NCBI GenBank assembly: GCA_018136815.1
Contig: CM030931.1
Location: 2,211,398 to 2,275,397, forward strand
From: Isochrysis galbana
Lineage: Eukaryota; Haptophyta; Isochrysidales; Isochrysidaceae
Length of the DNA stretch: 64,000 nucleotides
Reading direction: 5' to 3'
In this document: one piece after another, positions 9,511 to 20,263 of the stretch
How the letters are laid out: every line of letters starts with the position of its first letter
Numbering within the stretch: the first letter of the stretch is position 1
Position numbers and translations under genes: made by a program
The notes under the pieces: model-generated
Told to the model about the DNA's origin: nothing
The model's input: only the letters and a program-made list of their open reading frames with translations
Databases searched by the model: none

Positions 9511-9689
9511 TCGACAGGGACAAAAAAATCTTATAAAACTAGCCGCTATGTGCACGGCGTGAGGCAGAGTGCTATTGCTGCTCCTAACTACCCTCCCTAT
9601 CTTACCACTTCCCCTTTCCCCTCCCCCCGCTGCCTTCCGTCAAAAACTATGGAGCGTGCCGCGACCGCGTAAGCACAGGCGTGAGTATT

Positions 9690-10035
9690 ACCTTTTTGTG
9701 TGTCAGATCGTGTCGTTTTTTTTTGTCGTGCTTTTTTCGTCGTTCTCTTCGTTCTCCTACGGGCGTGCGATGCCTGCGCGCGCCATGGCCCCCCTCTGAG
9801 GGGCCTCTCGGGTCCCCCCAGAGGGCCAGCTGGGCCAGCTCAGGGGGCAGTGGAGGCTGGGGCTAGGTCGTTTGCCTTCATTTGGTACCCCTCGTTTCCA
9901 AATACGCGATGCGTCGGTATAAAAGAAATCCCCTCCTGTGGGGACTCTCACCCTACCATGAGCCCCCCCCCCCCATAGCCGACGTGTATGACAAAAAAAA
10001 ACTGGCACCGAATGAAGGCAAGGCGCCTCGGCGGC
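9690..10035. repeat. Dispersed repeat R1, body segments
   Basis: It contains TCGTTCTCCTACGGGCG, GCCTGCGCGCGCCATG, GGGGGCAGTGGAGGCTGGGG and, inverted, the module CTCATGGTAGGGTGAGAGTC (positions 9940-9962). The same modules are at 40500-40680 and 47985-48060. An inverted TTTGCCTTCATTTGGTACC at 9871 and CCGAATGAAGGCAA at 10008 suggest rearranged or nested copies. Confidence 0.65.
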
Positions 10036-10143
10036 CAAGCAGCCACCCGCGTCAAAAAATCAAGCGCCCCCCCCCCTAAAAAAAATAAAAAGCACCCCAA
10101 AACAAAAGGCGCTCCCGTGTGCGTGCGAGCCTAAATTGTAACA

Positions 10144-10590
10144 ATGGGGAACGCCCCCGGGCGCGTCGATAGGAATGGCTTTGGAACGGGAAAGTACGAG
10201 GTGAACCTCCAGGACCCCAAGCAGGCATCTGCGAGGATGGGGTGCAAAATGACTATCTTTTCCGAGCCCCACTCCAAAGGCGTGAGCTCGACCATACACG
10301 GCCCGTCGGTAGACGACCCGCAAGCACAAGACAAGCGCCGTGAAGAAGTCGACCTGAAGGCGATCGGGTGGACGCACCCGGTGCGCTCGCTCCACGTCGA
10401 GTGCAGTGCGGACTCGGTGGAAACACCAACACAACTGGCCCTCCGCTTCATCTTCGACAAAGTAATGCTGACCGCCTTGTTGGTCACGCTTGGGGTCGTC
10501 GCCGCGCTCGTGGCGGTGGTCGTCTTTGTCATCAGGACCGTGACCAAGCGATTATCCACAGCGAATGCAAACTCTGTGAGAATATTTTAA
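10144..10590 (+). CDS. Candidate N-myristoylated single-TM protein, possibly virus-derived
   Basis: A single open frame of 148 residues. The N-terminus MGNAPGRV fits an N-myristoylation signal (Gly2, small residue at 6 less clear). One strong transmembrane helix lies near residues 106-130 (LLVTLGVVAALVAVVVFVI), followed by a short basic tail. No family is recognised. It sits in an AT-richer island beside a gene of nucleocytovirus type, and myristoylated, C-terminally anchored proteins are common in virions of that phylum. The viral origin is inference from context only. As a frame it looks whole. Confidence 0.5.
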   Translation: MGNAPGRVDRNGFGTGKYEVNLQDPKQASARMGCKMTIFSEPHSKGVSSTIHGPSVDDPQAQDKRREEVDLKAIGWTHPVRSLHVECSADSVETPTQLALRFIFDKVMLTALLVTLGVVAALVAVVVFVIRTVTKRLSTANANSVRIF

Positions 10591-10829
10591 AGGGGCGCGG
10601 TCACTTGCACACCAGCCACTCAATATTATGGCTGCTACTAATTCAAACATGGGTAGCCTCTCCACCCTCGCACTCACTCATACTCTCCGCTTTCCTGAGA
10701 GAGCGGCTCTATACCGAGTCCTTGTGGTGGTATCGGGGGTCATCGACAATTCTTGTATTTGTTCTCTGAGTCGTGTGATTGTCTCGTTCGCTAGACGGAT
10801 ATTTTCTAGATGCAGCATTTTTTTGTGTT

Positions 10830-11006
10830 CTAATTGAGCAACTTCCGTATTTTTTTAATACTATTTGTAAATACATTAGAAGTCAATTTTACAACATTTA
10901 GTATATTAATCATGCGATCGTATATCTCTATACACTCTTCGCTATTTTTTATAATCACATAATGATTATCGATTTGTTTCGAGAGTTGTTCCACCAAGTC
11001 CGTCAT
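10830..11006 (-). CDS. Small AT-rich frame in the virus-like island
   Basis: A 58-residue frame, MTDLVEQLSKQIDNHYVII... to ...IRKLLN, in DNA much richer in A+T than the rest of the window. It is Ile/Asn/Lys-rich and probably alpha-helical. Codon use matches a low-GC genome rather than this host. I do not recognise it. It may be part of the same foreign segment as 11117; whether it is a complete gene is uncertain. Confidence 0.4.
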   Translation of the reverse strand: MTDLVEQLSKQIDNHYVIIKNSEECIEIYDRMINILNVVKLTSNVFTNSIKKIRKLLN

Positions 11007-11116
11007 TTGTTTGTTGTATTCACGGCCACATTTTTTTTAGAGGGCCGCTCCTCTCCCTCCTTCCTTGGCATCGGCCCCAAATGCTCACGGAAGCTTTTTT
11101 CGTTTCGTGCTCATAA

Positions 11117-11752
11117 ATGACACATAGAGACCTTGCCTTGTCGCTCCTTTACCATGGCTCTCCCACACCTGAGACGGGAGACCCAGGTATACACGAGTTC
11201 GAAGAGCACTGGCGAAGGATTCTCGCCCCTGAACCCGGTGTCCAAACGTACGCGACCCGTGACAATGGCGGCGTGGGCTTTGTCGCGTCCGTTGCACAGC
11301 GCGATGACGGTAGGCACTTGGTCGATGTACACGGCGAAGCCTCGCATCACGCGTTCGTGTGCGAGGACATGTTTGTTGGCATCAGCTACCTCTGCCCATT
11401 GACTGTATTGTCAGGAGGGTACGACAGAGTGAACGAGCTCAATGAAGCAGGGAACTCTTTGCTCTTCTACATCGGCGACCTCAAGTACGTCTTCGTGGGC
11501 ATCGAAGTGTTCGAATTTGAGGCCGTCGACGAGATCGTCGCATTCGTATCGCCTGTAGGAGCGAACGACTTTCCGTATCCCTACGCCATCGATAAGACCG
11601 GTAGGCATTACCTCATGCTCGAAAAGAAGCAGGGGTACATTGACCCGTACCACAGCTTTTACGACATCGAAAAGAAGTTCAAGCTGATACACGAGGAGTG
11701 CGGTATACATCCGATGCACTCATTGAAGACGATCCTTTCAAGACAAGTGTGA
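11117..11752 (+). CDS. Conserved nucleocytovirus-type protein of unknown function (endogenous copy)
   Basis: The frame of 211 residues looks whole. Its C-terminal half carries a signature I know from a widespread uncharacterised family of giant viruses: LSGGYD, GNSLLFYIGDLKYVFVGIEV, FVSPVGANDFPYPYAIDKTG, YLMLEKKQ and DPYHSFYD. Viral members read SGGYG, GNS.L, YVSPVGNNDVPYPYAID and YLMIE at the corresponding places. The likely source is therefore a member of Nucleocytoviricota integrated in the host genome. Flanking DNA is AT-richer than host average, and R1 repeats lie on both sides. An intact frame suggests a recent insertion or retention. Function is unknown in viruses as well. Confidence 0.72.
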   Translation: MTHRDLALSLLYHGSPTPETGDPGIHEFEEHWRRILAPEPGVQTYATRDNGGVGFVASVAQRDDGRHLVDVHGEASHHAFVCEDMFVGISYLCPLTVLSGGYDRVNELNEAGNSLLFYIGDLKYVFVGIEVFEFEAVDEIVAFVSPVGANDFPYPYAIDKTGRHYLMLEKKQGYIDPYHSFYDIEKKFKLIHEECGIHPMHSLKTILSRQV

Positions 11753-11925
11753 GGAGAGGTCCACGTCATGCGTGACGAGGAGGCCGCTGGAATTTTCATC
11801 GAGGGCGGGGGCACGCACTAGTAACCATGCATCCCCTTGCTCACAGGAGCGCCCTCATGGTGAGCTAGGCCCGGTGTCCTAGGACCGAGCTTTTTTGTAT
11901 TTGATGTTGCTCGGCCAGAGTCCCC

Positions 11926-12300
11926 ACGGGAGGGGAAGAAACCCTGAGGGAAAGGAGACCAAATGAAGGCAAGCCGCCTCTGGGCCCCTAGCCTCTCCTG
12001 GCCTCTCCCTCGCTGGCCTCGCTGGCCCTGGGTGCCTTCCTGTCGGCTCAGGTGGTCTGTGGCTCAGTGGTGGAGTGGGGGTCAGTACGAGCGAGGGCCA
12101 GTGCAGGCGAGTGCGTGCGGCGCGCGGCGCGCGCTCGGCGAGGGTCTGGGCCAGAGTGATGTCAGCTCAGCCCCTGCCAGCAAGCAGGGGCTGAGGTTGA
12201 GTGTGCAGGCCCACCCAGGGGGTGTCTGCGATGGAGGAAGGGGGGCACGGGGCCCCCATGACCCTATCAGTTTTGCTGATAGTTGCGACTGCGACAGCAT
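11926..12300 (+). repeat. Dispersed repeat R1, long forward copy
   Basis: It runs from GAGTCCCCACGGGAGGGGAA through GGAGACCAAATGAAGGCAAG, CTCTCCCTCGCTGGCCTCG, TGTGGCTCAGTGG and CAGCCCCTGCCAGCAAGCAG to GGGGGCACGGGGCCCCCATG. The module order matches 40500-40850 and the inverse of 48245-48640. TGGCTCAGTGG at about 12059 resembles a tRNA-type A box. Confidence 0.8.
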
Positions 12301-12788
12301 TAGGCCTCCTTGCCTGCGAGACCAAAACAGGATCCTGGCGTGGGGGGCTGTCTGAGTGTGGAGGGAGGGGCGCTCCGGCTAGCGCAGGTAGAAAGCTAGT
12401 GAAGAGCTGGGTGGCATAAGGGGGAAGGGTGCTTGCGCTTGCCGCGGCAGGGAGTCCTGTCTTGAGTGAGCGCTAGTCCCGTTCTCCTTTGCCGCGCCGC
12501 GACCTATAATTTTTTTTTAAAAAAATTAAATCTTATGCCGATCCGTCGCCATCCTTATTTAGAGCTCTATTGTTGCAAATGCTTCGTGCTAAACTCGCGC
12601 ACACTAGAATCGATCCCACCCTTCAAATTGTTTCTGGGAGAGAGGGCTGCACCGTGTAGTACACCTGAAATTCATCCATAGACTGCATGGCTGATTTTGC
12701 TCCACGAAGATGATTGTCTAGATGACATGGCCATCTAGTTTCAGGCCTTCAACATCGAGAGCACGCCGGGAAAGATGAATTATGTCGA
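12301..12788. other. No recognisable feature
   Basis: Past the 3' end of the sulfotransferase-like gene. It includes an AT-rich patch near 12510-12545 and no convincing frame. Confidence 0.35.
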
Positions 12789-15700
12789 TCACCATGAGCA
12801 CAAGCAATCCCATGCACTGCCGCCCCTCGGATGGAACTTGTGCACACAACCTTCGCGAAGCTTTCTTCCGTCGCGGCACCGCCACCAATTGACGTTCCCG
12901 GTGATCACGCCACTGTTAGATTGATCCTCCTCACGCCGCCTCCGCTTGTGCCCTAAGAATTGCTTTTTCTCCATGGCAGTGCTGGCGGCGCCAATGCCCG
13001 GGCCGTTCGAAGCGGCTTCTCTCGCAGCGGCCACGGCGTCAAACCGGACCGCCATGCGCGAGAAGAAATGCTCAGACCAAGATGAAGTATCTTGCCGAAG
13101 CTGCCAACAAAAGTGAGGAGGAGCATGGCGTGGAGCGCGTGATGCTGCAGCAAGACATGACGAGGGCCCTACGCGTTCACAACGCATGCAAGATGTCTGC
13201 ACGGCCGCGCGAAATGCACGGAAAGCAGAAAGCTCCTTAGCGAATGAATGCCGACCGCTTGGTCCAGGCCAAGCGGCTTCAATACGCTGCCACAGGCTAT
13301 GGTTGAGGTGAATATAGAGAAGTGAATCTATCCAGTTCCCTGAGAAGAACAAGTAAGGCAGGGGCATGCACTTAGAGCGAACGCCAAAATGTCTTGGTAA
13401 AGGCGTGCGTAGAAGCCTTGAGCATCACCACCATGCACAAGCACTATGGTCTAAGCCATTAAGACGTCGCCGGAATGGCTACGGAATGTAGGGGTACCTC
13501 TCAGCACGGCGTCTAGTTCATGGGGCCATAGCCAGGGCTCGTCGATGGCGTGGAAGAGCTGTGCATCGGGCCAGTCGTAAATTTTACTCAAAGTCCTGCC
13601 ATCAGCCACCGCGCGCGCCGCTGGAGCACGATCATACGGGTGGAGCGAGGCGGAGCGGTCAATCTTTCGACGCTTCTGCGAGGTGCGCAAGGGCCAGAGT
13701 AGGGGGACGTTGGCCGATCGGCACGAGAGGCACGATTCCTAGGCTCTCAAGCCCTCTCAACCGCCGTCATCAACATATTGGAAGCCCACACGCCCACCTC
13801 TTTTGCCGGCATCGGAGGTGCTGTGTTTGGGTCTAAGCTCATCGACCAATACAGACACACTGTCTAGTTGCAAGAGTGGTGGAGCTGAGTATACCTGAGA
13901 CAAATAGAGCAGGTCCTGCATAGGCCATCCCATCTCTTTCCCAAGTAGTAGCAGTGACTCATCAAAGTGCTCCGTGACAATAGCCAGCTCGAACCCTGTT
14001 GTCACCGTGGCTAGCCAGCGAAATGCAAGTGCTGCAGCTCTGCCATCTCCAATCAACATCTCCGAGTATCCGTCTGCGAGAGGCACGGGCTCTTGCGGAG
14101 GACCAGACTTTTCCCCACCCAGAGACCGTAATGTGCCCCCATGGCCGGTAGGGCCAATTGGCCAGCCGAGCGTATTTGGCACAGACTCTTGCACATACCG
14201 AAAGTCGGGCAACTGCCCACGCCATTTGCCTCCGCATCCAATGGGACCATCAGCACCCGAATTGCTTGAGCTCAATTTGACCGTTTGTCTGTGGTTGAGC
14301 CTGGCGTGCAGAAGGGCTCGAGCGTTGGCCATCGCGGAAGCTACGGCTGCGTTTGGTGGCGACCCAGCAGCGGCAATGGCATCAAGGTCCGCAAGTTTAG
14401 CTCGCGTTGACTCGACTAGTGTTGGCGGTCGAGCAAACAAGCAGCGAGTGAAAGCAGCTAGCATGCCGGACCTTGGCACCTGCACCAAGAATAGTTGTGA
14501 GCATTAGTCCATAAGCTAACCAGCACGTCTTGATGCCTAGGACTGTCGGGCGGGATGGCGATCTGATGGGTTTGAGGCCGACCGATGCTGAGCATGACCC
14601 CAGTCAACATGGCGCCACTCGCTGCGCAAGGTTGGCGAGGCTCGAAAGTGGCTCCCACCGAGTTGTTCAGACACGTCCAAGAGAAGCTGAAGTCCCTCTC
14701 GCAGGTGTGGCCGTGGCACACGCCGCCTGTACGAGACCTAATCTTACTGCATGGGACACCAGTACGCAGTGGAAGGCCGAACTGCTCCACGGCAGATGTG
14801 AAACGAGCGGGTGGCCAGCGCACGGCGGTGAGCAAGATGCCGCCCGGCACGGAATCTCGATATGCGCGCAGTCCCGTCACATTGGAGAATGCAACTCTCA
14901 GCTGCTGAGCCCTGTCAGTCATGCTACCACCCCCTTGAGGTAGTCCGGATGTCGACGAGCTCGCAATGCCATCCACACATGAGATGAAATCGGTACGTGC
15001 CTCCGTGGATGCCAACAAGCGAGAGGCGGCCCCGCGCGCACTGCGCATCCGCTGTACAAATGTTGAACACGTCAACGGCAGTGACGAGAGCTCGATAGGG
15101 CGACCCTCCCTGAGTTCGGTCATTTGTGACACCCTAGAATGATCTACCACCAAGCCAAAGGGCTTTGGAGACTGCACGCCACCTACCACCTGCTTAATTG
15201 CAAGGAGCAGCGTAATGAGAAAAGTGTTTTGGATGGGCTCCCACTACAGATGCGTGGTTACATGGGATGAAGGTCGATTGCATAGCTTCTGGGCAGTCAC
15301 TACGTAGTAGCGTTGATCGGCTTTTGTCAACTGCGAGCCGCGTCTCCGCATTGATATCGAAGGCGCTGGCACCCCATGGCACACCTGGTCGTGCACCCAC
15401 TTCGCCCCACATTCCTTCCATTCATGGATCTCGTAAAGGCAGTCTGTGGGCCTCGCCCACCTTTCTCTGAAGAGGAGCCGAGGCTCGAGGCTTTTCAGCG
15501 GGTGGGGTACCGCTTTAGCGTTGACAGCAACCTGCGACCACAGATTGGGTGGCTAAGACTTTATTCAATGTATGCCAAATGAGGTTGGACACGTCTGCGA
15601 GGAGCCTAAACACGCTCAGGCTGCACGGTGGACGCCACGTCGAGGTCTCATGGCACTCACTCACATCGATGGACCGGATATCAGCACGTCTCTGCAGCAA

Positions 15701-16282
15701 AGAGGCGATTGTCGATGACCCTGTCTTATACGTCTTCACAAAGGCCACTCCTCGGCGAGGACCCAAGTCGGGAGCGCTGGATGAAGGAGCGCCAAAAGAT
15801 AGGGTATCACTGCAGATGCGTGGAAGCGGTATCGAATGTACGCCCACCGATGGCTCGACCGAGCTTGCTGTGCTGTCAGCGACGACTCCCGCCCTTGCCT
15901 GCGCGACGTAGAGCGTGTCTCCGATAGACGTACAGATTACTGTCGAGTTGTCGATAGTGGGGAGTGCAACGCTGAGCCAGGTCAGCAGCCTTGGCTCCGC
16001 GTGCTCGACAGGAGGCAGTTTGCATGGCCCATGCACGCAGAAGCCGAAAACGCCGTGCGCCATAGCGTGGCCGGCCGAGAAGAGCCAGCCGGCACGCTCG
16101 GCCTCGCCGCCTGCACCCCCGAAGACGGCCACCGGCTGGCATCCACTGGCGTCATCGATGACATGGTGCACATCGCAGGCGACCGGGTTGAGGCGCACTC
16201 CAAGCAGTGGCTCACTCGCGCTCCAGCGGAGCTCGAGCCAGCCATCGCCCGCACCGTCGAGCCGTGCGCCGAGCGAGAGCAT
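12789..16282 (-). CDS. Galactose-3-O-sulfotransferase-like enzyme, at least five exons
   Basis: Such enzymes transfer sulfate from PAPS to glycans, usually in the Golgi. Exon 1 begins at the ATG at 16282 and holds the 5'-phosphosulfate loop FVKTYKTGSSTIASLL; its end near 15540 is approximate. Exon 2 (about 15180-14521) carries FGLVVDHSRV and LTAVRWPPARFTSAVEQFG, the 3'-phosphate region (family T.LR.PV.RF.SAF). Exon 3 (14479-13895) has FELAIVTEHFDESLLLLGKE and DLLYLSQ, matching family ITE.FDESL.LL. Exon 4 (13675-13498) and exon 5 (from 13339) complete WPHELDAVLRG and DSLLYIHLNHSLWQRIEA, the family D..LY.HFN.(S/T)W. Introns 2-4 have GT/AG ends and keep phase. The first 130 residues are unlike the family and no membrane anchor is visible, so an upstream start or a fusion is possible. 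The end at 12789 is the in-frame stop and may be too distal. Confidence 0.72.
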
Positions 16283-16459
16283 GAGAGGCGCCCACCGGAG
16301 CGTCCAGGAGGGAAGGGGAGGGAGCACAGGCGCCGGACCCCCCCCCCCCCTTCCCGCCCTTTTCCCCGTCTCTATTGTGAAGAGTTCTCTACTCTTAGCT
16401 CTCTAGGGGCCTCTCTCTCTCCTGGCATCCTATTCTTAGGCGGTAGGCGCGAGCGAGGC
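16283..16459. promoter_or_regulatory. Divergent promoter region, sulfotransferase / NFRKB
   Basis: Only 177 bases lie between the two start codons. It contains a C-run and the pyrimidine-rich stretch TCTCTAGGGGCCTCTCTCTC. A shared bidirectional promoter is inferred. Confidence 0.45.
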
Positions 16460-18557
16460 ATGTCGCTCGCGCTGGCGGACGACGTCCTCGCCCAGCTGGA
16501 GGGGGTGAGTGAGGACGAGCTGGGCGATGTCGTGAGCCGGCAGACGTGGGAGGAAAAGCTTACTGCTGCCGAACGCGAGGAGCTCAGTCGGTTCCTTCCA
16601 TTCGCTGACCAGCAGCGTGAGCGCTCTCGCGCACTGGACGGAGTCTTCTCACGGGAAGCCATCAAGTTTGGCTCGCCTATCGAGTGGACGTGGAAGCTGC
16701 TTAGAAGAGGCCAGCTGTCACGGAGAGCGGCGGCTGAGCGTGAGGAGCTGCAGCGAGCTCACTGGGAGAGCGTCGCCGAACATCATGACGAGCTTGTCCG
16801 AAAGCTCTACGCACGTCAGCATTCTTGGACACCCCCACAGCCCAAGCCACCCAAGCCCGAGAAGCGCAGCAAGAAGAATGAGGATTGGCTGGTTTACTCG
16901 AAAGAGGGAGGCGGCCTAGTGCGTCGCAACCAGAAGTTGCCGAGTGGAGGTGCTGGCAATCAGCACGCACGGGCCCCATCGCGTGCAGAAGCAACGCCCT
17001 CAGCCGTGTCCATCAGTAGCACTGCTTCTGCTATCGGCCAAAAGAGCGTCCCATCATTTTCTCCGAATTTCTCGCGGGCTGCCACAGACGCCTCCTTTGG
17101 GTCTGCCAGTAGCATGGCTTCATTGAGCTTGCCCAGAGGGCCGGCGCGTAGCTCCTCGCCATCCCCATTTCTTGGGGGTGCAGAAGTTGATTCGGAACCT
17201 TGGCTGGAGCAATCAGGTCGCGATGGAGAAGCCTCGAAAGCAGAATTAAAATCGAGCGGTGGCGTGGAGTCCGAGAAAGTAACATCGAGTCGAAAGCGTG
17301 CTCGGTCCGATTTCGCTGAAGGGTTGCTCATGTATGGCCAAGCCAGCTGTGACGGCACGGACTTCCCCGATGGGTTTTCGCCACAACTTCAATTTTTTCG
17401 CTTGGTACGGGACACAATCGCATCAGTCCCACAGCCGCTCGCTCCTGCAGAATATGTCAGGAAACAGGTGCAGATCCAGGCGGAAGGGTTGGGAATGTTC
17501 TCCAAACTGCCAAAGGGTACTGCGCTACAGCAATACGTTCGTTCAGTGCTTGTGTTCATGTCCACTTCTGCCGACGAACATGCAGCCAGAACACAAAAGG
17601 CATTGGATGCGCGTTCTTCAGGCGGCGCCTGCCCCCCCCTGCCACCGCCAGAGCCGCTAGTTCGCTTCGACGAGGCAACTCAGTCGTATTCATGGGTCGG
17701 CGATTCGAGTATGTCTGACGACGATTCTCTACTCCGGCTCGAGATCATGCATTTTGAGCGCTTCGTTTCCCAACATGGCGGCGTCTATGGCGTTGGTGGT
17801 GGCAGAGGCCTGCATGCTGCACCGATTAAGTCGCAAAAGGCGGCACTCACCCTGCCACCCGGCTCGATGGAACAGCTCGCGCAATTTCAAAAAGAGGAAA
17901 GGCAGCGCTACGCAAGCCCAGATCAAGCCTACGTGTACTCCCTGCGGAATGGCGCCAAAGCAACGGTCTCGCCAATCGCGAAGAAGTCCGCTGCAGTTGG
18001 CAAGGTGAGGGGTGGGCGCAACGTGCCAAGACAGCATCAGACTGATGCTCCGGCGGGCTTGCCTCCATGCAGCACCATCGAGCGTAATTCAGCGATTCCC
18101 TCGCCCTTTCTCCTCAGGCGCGAGAACACTTCTTGCTTTCAGCAGAGCGTCCTGCGAGTGCTACGCTCCTCGCTCTGGTAAGGGATGCCGCGGCTCGACT
18201 TCCAGGTCGCGAGGGTTCGCGCGCGGACGTGTGTGAGCTACTCAAGGAGTCTCAGTATATCAATCCCGGAGTGAATGACGCGCAAATCTCACAGGTAGGC
18301 TAGCTGAAGAGACAGGGTCTTTGGCATGGACTCATGCGATGAGGTTGCAATGCCAACGGCGAACCCCCTTTTTCACTCGTGCATCTCCATGTGTACAGGT
18401 GGCAAGTGGTGCCCTAGATCGACTACATCAAGAGCAAGATCCTTGCGTCACTTATGATACCGAGCGCAAGCTTTGGATTTATCTTCATGCTGACCGCCAA
18501 CCCTCGGATTTCCAGCATCTTCCACAAAGCAAAAAGAGTAAGGCATCGATTCTATGA
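16460..18557 (+). CDS. NFRKB: NFRKB-like INO80 complex subunit, three exons
   Basis: Exons are 16460-18004, 18118-18294 and 18399-18557, all phase 0 with GT/AG introns (AAG/GTGAGG, TCAG; CAG/GTAGGC, ACAG), giving 626 residues. NFRKB (INO80G) belongs to the INO80 chromatin remodeller and binds the deubiquitinase UCH37 through its N-terminal DEUBAD domain. That domain is at residues 1-115: VVSRQTWEEKLTAAEREEL, SRFLPF and IKFGSPIEWTWKLLRRGQLS parallel human VVSLSTWQEVL, LQQFLP and FRFGNPL. A Ser-rich basic linker follows (about 130-295). The winged-helix-type region runs from FFRLVRDTIA (about 313) and ends in exon 3 with YDTERKLWIYLHADRQPSDF. It is shorter than animal NFRKB (about 1,300), lacking the long C-terminal tail. 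Confidence 0.88.
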
Positions 18558-18984
18558 ATTGATGAATTTCTACGCGAGAGAGAGCAATCTTGAGGAGGTG
18601 CTTTCGTGGCGCACAGTCTCGCTACATGATTCAATGTGGCACGAGGTGTATGGGCTCCGGTTGACATCATCAGTCAATCAAGTCCATAGTGCATAGTATA
18701 GGTCACATGGTCTCTTATCTTGGCGAGATGTGGTAGATTTTATATCCTGGAGCGATGTTTGCTGAGATTGGCTTCATTGATATGGGCGCCATTTAGTGCC
18801 ATTCTGAGCTATTCGGTTCTCGTTTCGCGTTCGCAAAGCTCAAGTATGCTTTCTGAATGAGAGGGAGTGTGGAGATGGACTGACCCCAAGAACCAGGTAA
18901 GGCTCCTGAGACTCCATCCTTGGCAACCCACGCGGCGCCCGCAGTCCGTCGTAGGCGGCCTATCGACTTGGTTAGCGGGCGTAG

Positions 18985-19165
18985 ATACTTGGGAAGGCTC
19001 GGGCAATGGTGGCAAAGCAATTCTTGGCGGCCCCTTGCTCTTCTACGGGAGTGGACAGGGTGTTTTCCGCGGCTGGGAAAATGCACGGCGATCTTCAAAA
19101 GTCTGTGAAAGATTGCCACGTTGCAGCACAGCTTGTGCTTGTTTACCGCCTTCGCGACACATTGG
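18985..19165 (+). pseudogene. hAT transposase C-terminal dimerisation fragment
   Basis: A short frame reads MVAKQFLAAPCSSTGVDRVF then SAAGKMHGDLQKS and LVLVYRLRD. This is the conserved hAT dimerisation motif (FL..P.SS...ERVFS.AG). The upstream frame is closed within a few codons and no DDE core is visible nearby, so it is a remnant or the last exon of a decayed copy. Confidence 0.7.
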
Positions 19166-19475
19166 CTGAAATCGTGCGTATGTGTGTGCATGTGTGCGCG
19201 TTTGCTGCAGGCTTCTGTTGGCGCTAGACGCCCATTCCCCCCCCCCCCCCCCCGACACGCGTCTCATCTCCTGCAAACAACGACAATCAACGAAGAAAGA
19301 GAAACGATCTGCAACAACAATGAAAGGGAGGGAATGATTCCGAAGACACGCGAGATGCAGTGAGCCACGATCTCCGACAACTCTATTATTAGAGTGGGGG
19401 AGAGAAATCACATAGGAGGGAGGGGAGGAAAAACAGCGGACGGAGCGTCGAGTGACGGCAGAGAGCGACAGAGCC

Positions 19476-19973
19476 ATGATGAGCGAGAAGGAGATCGACG
19501 CCCGCTGCACCGAGCTCCGGAAGTACTTCTGCGAGGCGCGCAACGGCTACATGACGAAGGGTGGCGAGAGGCGGTCAATATCGCCGTGGGAGCACGTCCC
19601 AAGCGAGGTCGACGCTCGCCGAGCTGAACAAGAACGGCGGGTTCAGCATGCAATCAAGATGACCAAGATGATGAAGAGCCCGACGGGCAACCCCGACGTG
19701 GAGCTGACCGAGATGGAGACGATGGCGGCGAAGCTCGAGGCGCTCTGTAACCATAATGACTTTATGGCGCGCATGGTGACGGAGGCGACCAAGGAGCGCG
19801 ACGTCCTTCGCCAACAAGTCCTCTGCCACAAGAAGGAGAAGATGGAGTGGGAGGAGGAGGTCACCGAGTGGCGCAAGAAGTTCGACGAGTGCTACGCCAT
19901 GTACAAGATGATGGAGAGCCTGTGGAAGGACGAGCTCGACAAGAAGAAGGCCGTGCAGCCATGCGAGTGGTAG
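19476..19973 (+). CDS. Coiled-coil protein of unknown function
   Basis: A single frame of 165 residues from the ATG at 19476 (GCCATGATG). It is highly charged and helical: residues 50-75 (RRAEQERRVQHAIKMTKMMK) and 85-150 (TEMETMAAKLEALCNHNDF, KERDVLRQQVLCHKKEKMEW, WKDELDKKK) suit coiled coil. No signal peptide or membrane segment. It could be a structural or adaptor protein; I recognise no family. The strong GC preference at third codon positions supports real coding. Confidence 0.6.
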   Translation: MMSEKEIDARCTELRKYFCEARNGYMTKGGERRSISPWEHVPSEVDARRAEQERRVQHAIKMTKMMKSPTGNPDVELTEMETMAAKLEALCNHNDFMARMVTEATKERDVLRQQVLCHKKEKMEWEEEVTEWRKKFDECYAMYKMMESLWKDELDKKKAVQPCEW

Positions 19974-20263
19974 GCGGTGGGTAGTGTCGCACATGCAGCC
20001 CCTTGCATCGGTCGGGCATGTCGGGGCATGCAGAGGCAGCGGGAGAGGAATATAGAGCAGTGTAGCCGCTCGAAGTCCGGCGGACGCGATCATGCGAGCG
20101 CAAGGCGCTGCCGAGCTGAGGGAGAGGCGTGTAACGGCGGCGGTGCGAGAGCGACGACAGTGGGAGAGGAGCGATGTTCAAGCCGTTCCACCCGTCTAGT
20201 AGAGATAGCGGGAATCGGGTAGAATGGTAGATGTGTAGTCCGGGTAGAACGTAGCAACGTCGT

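Noticed and set aside
15194-15421. Possible extra sulfotransferase exon on the minus strand
   Set aside because: The frame has no family motif, and exon 1 can join exon 2 in phase without it.
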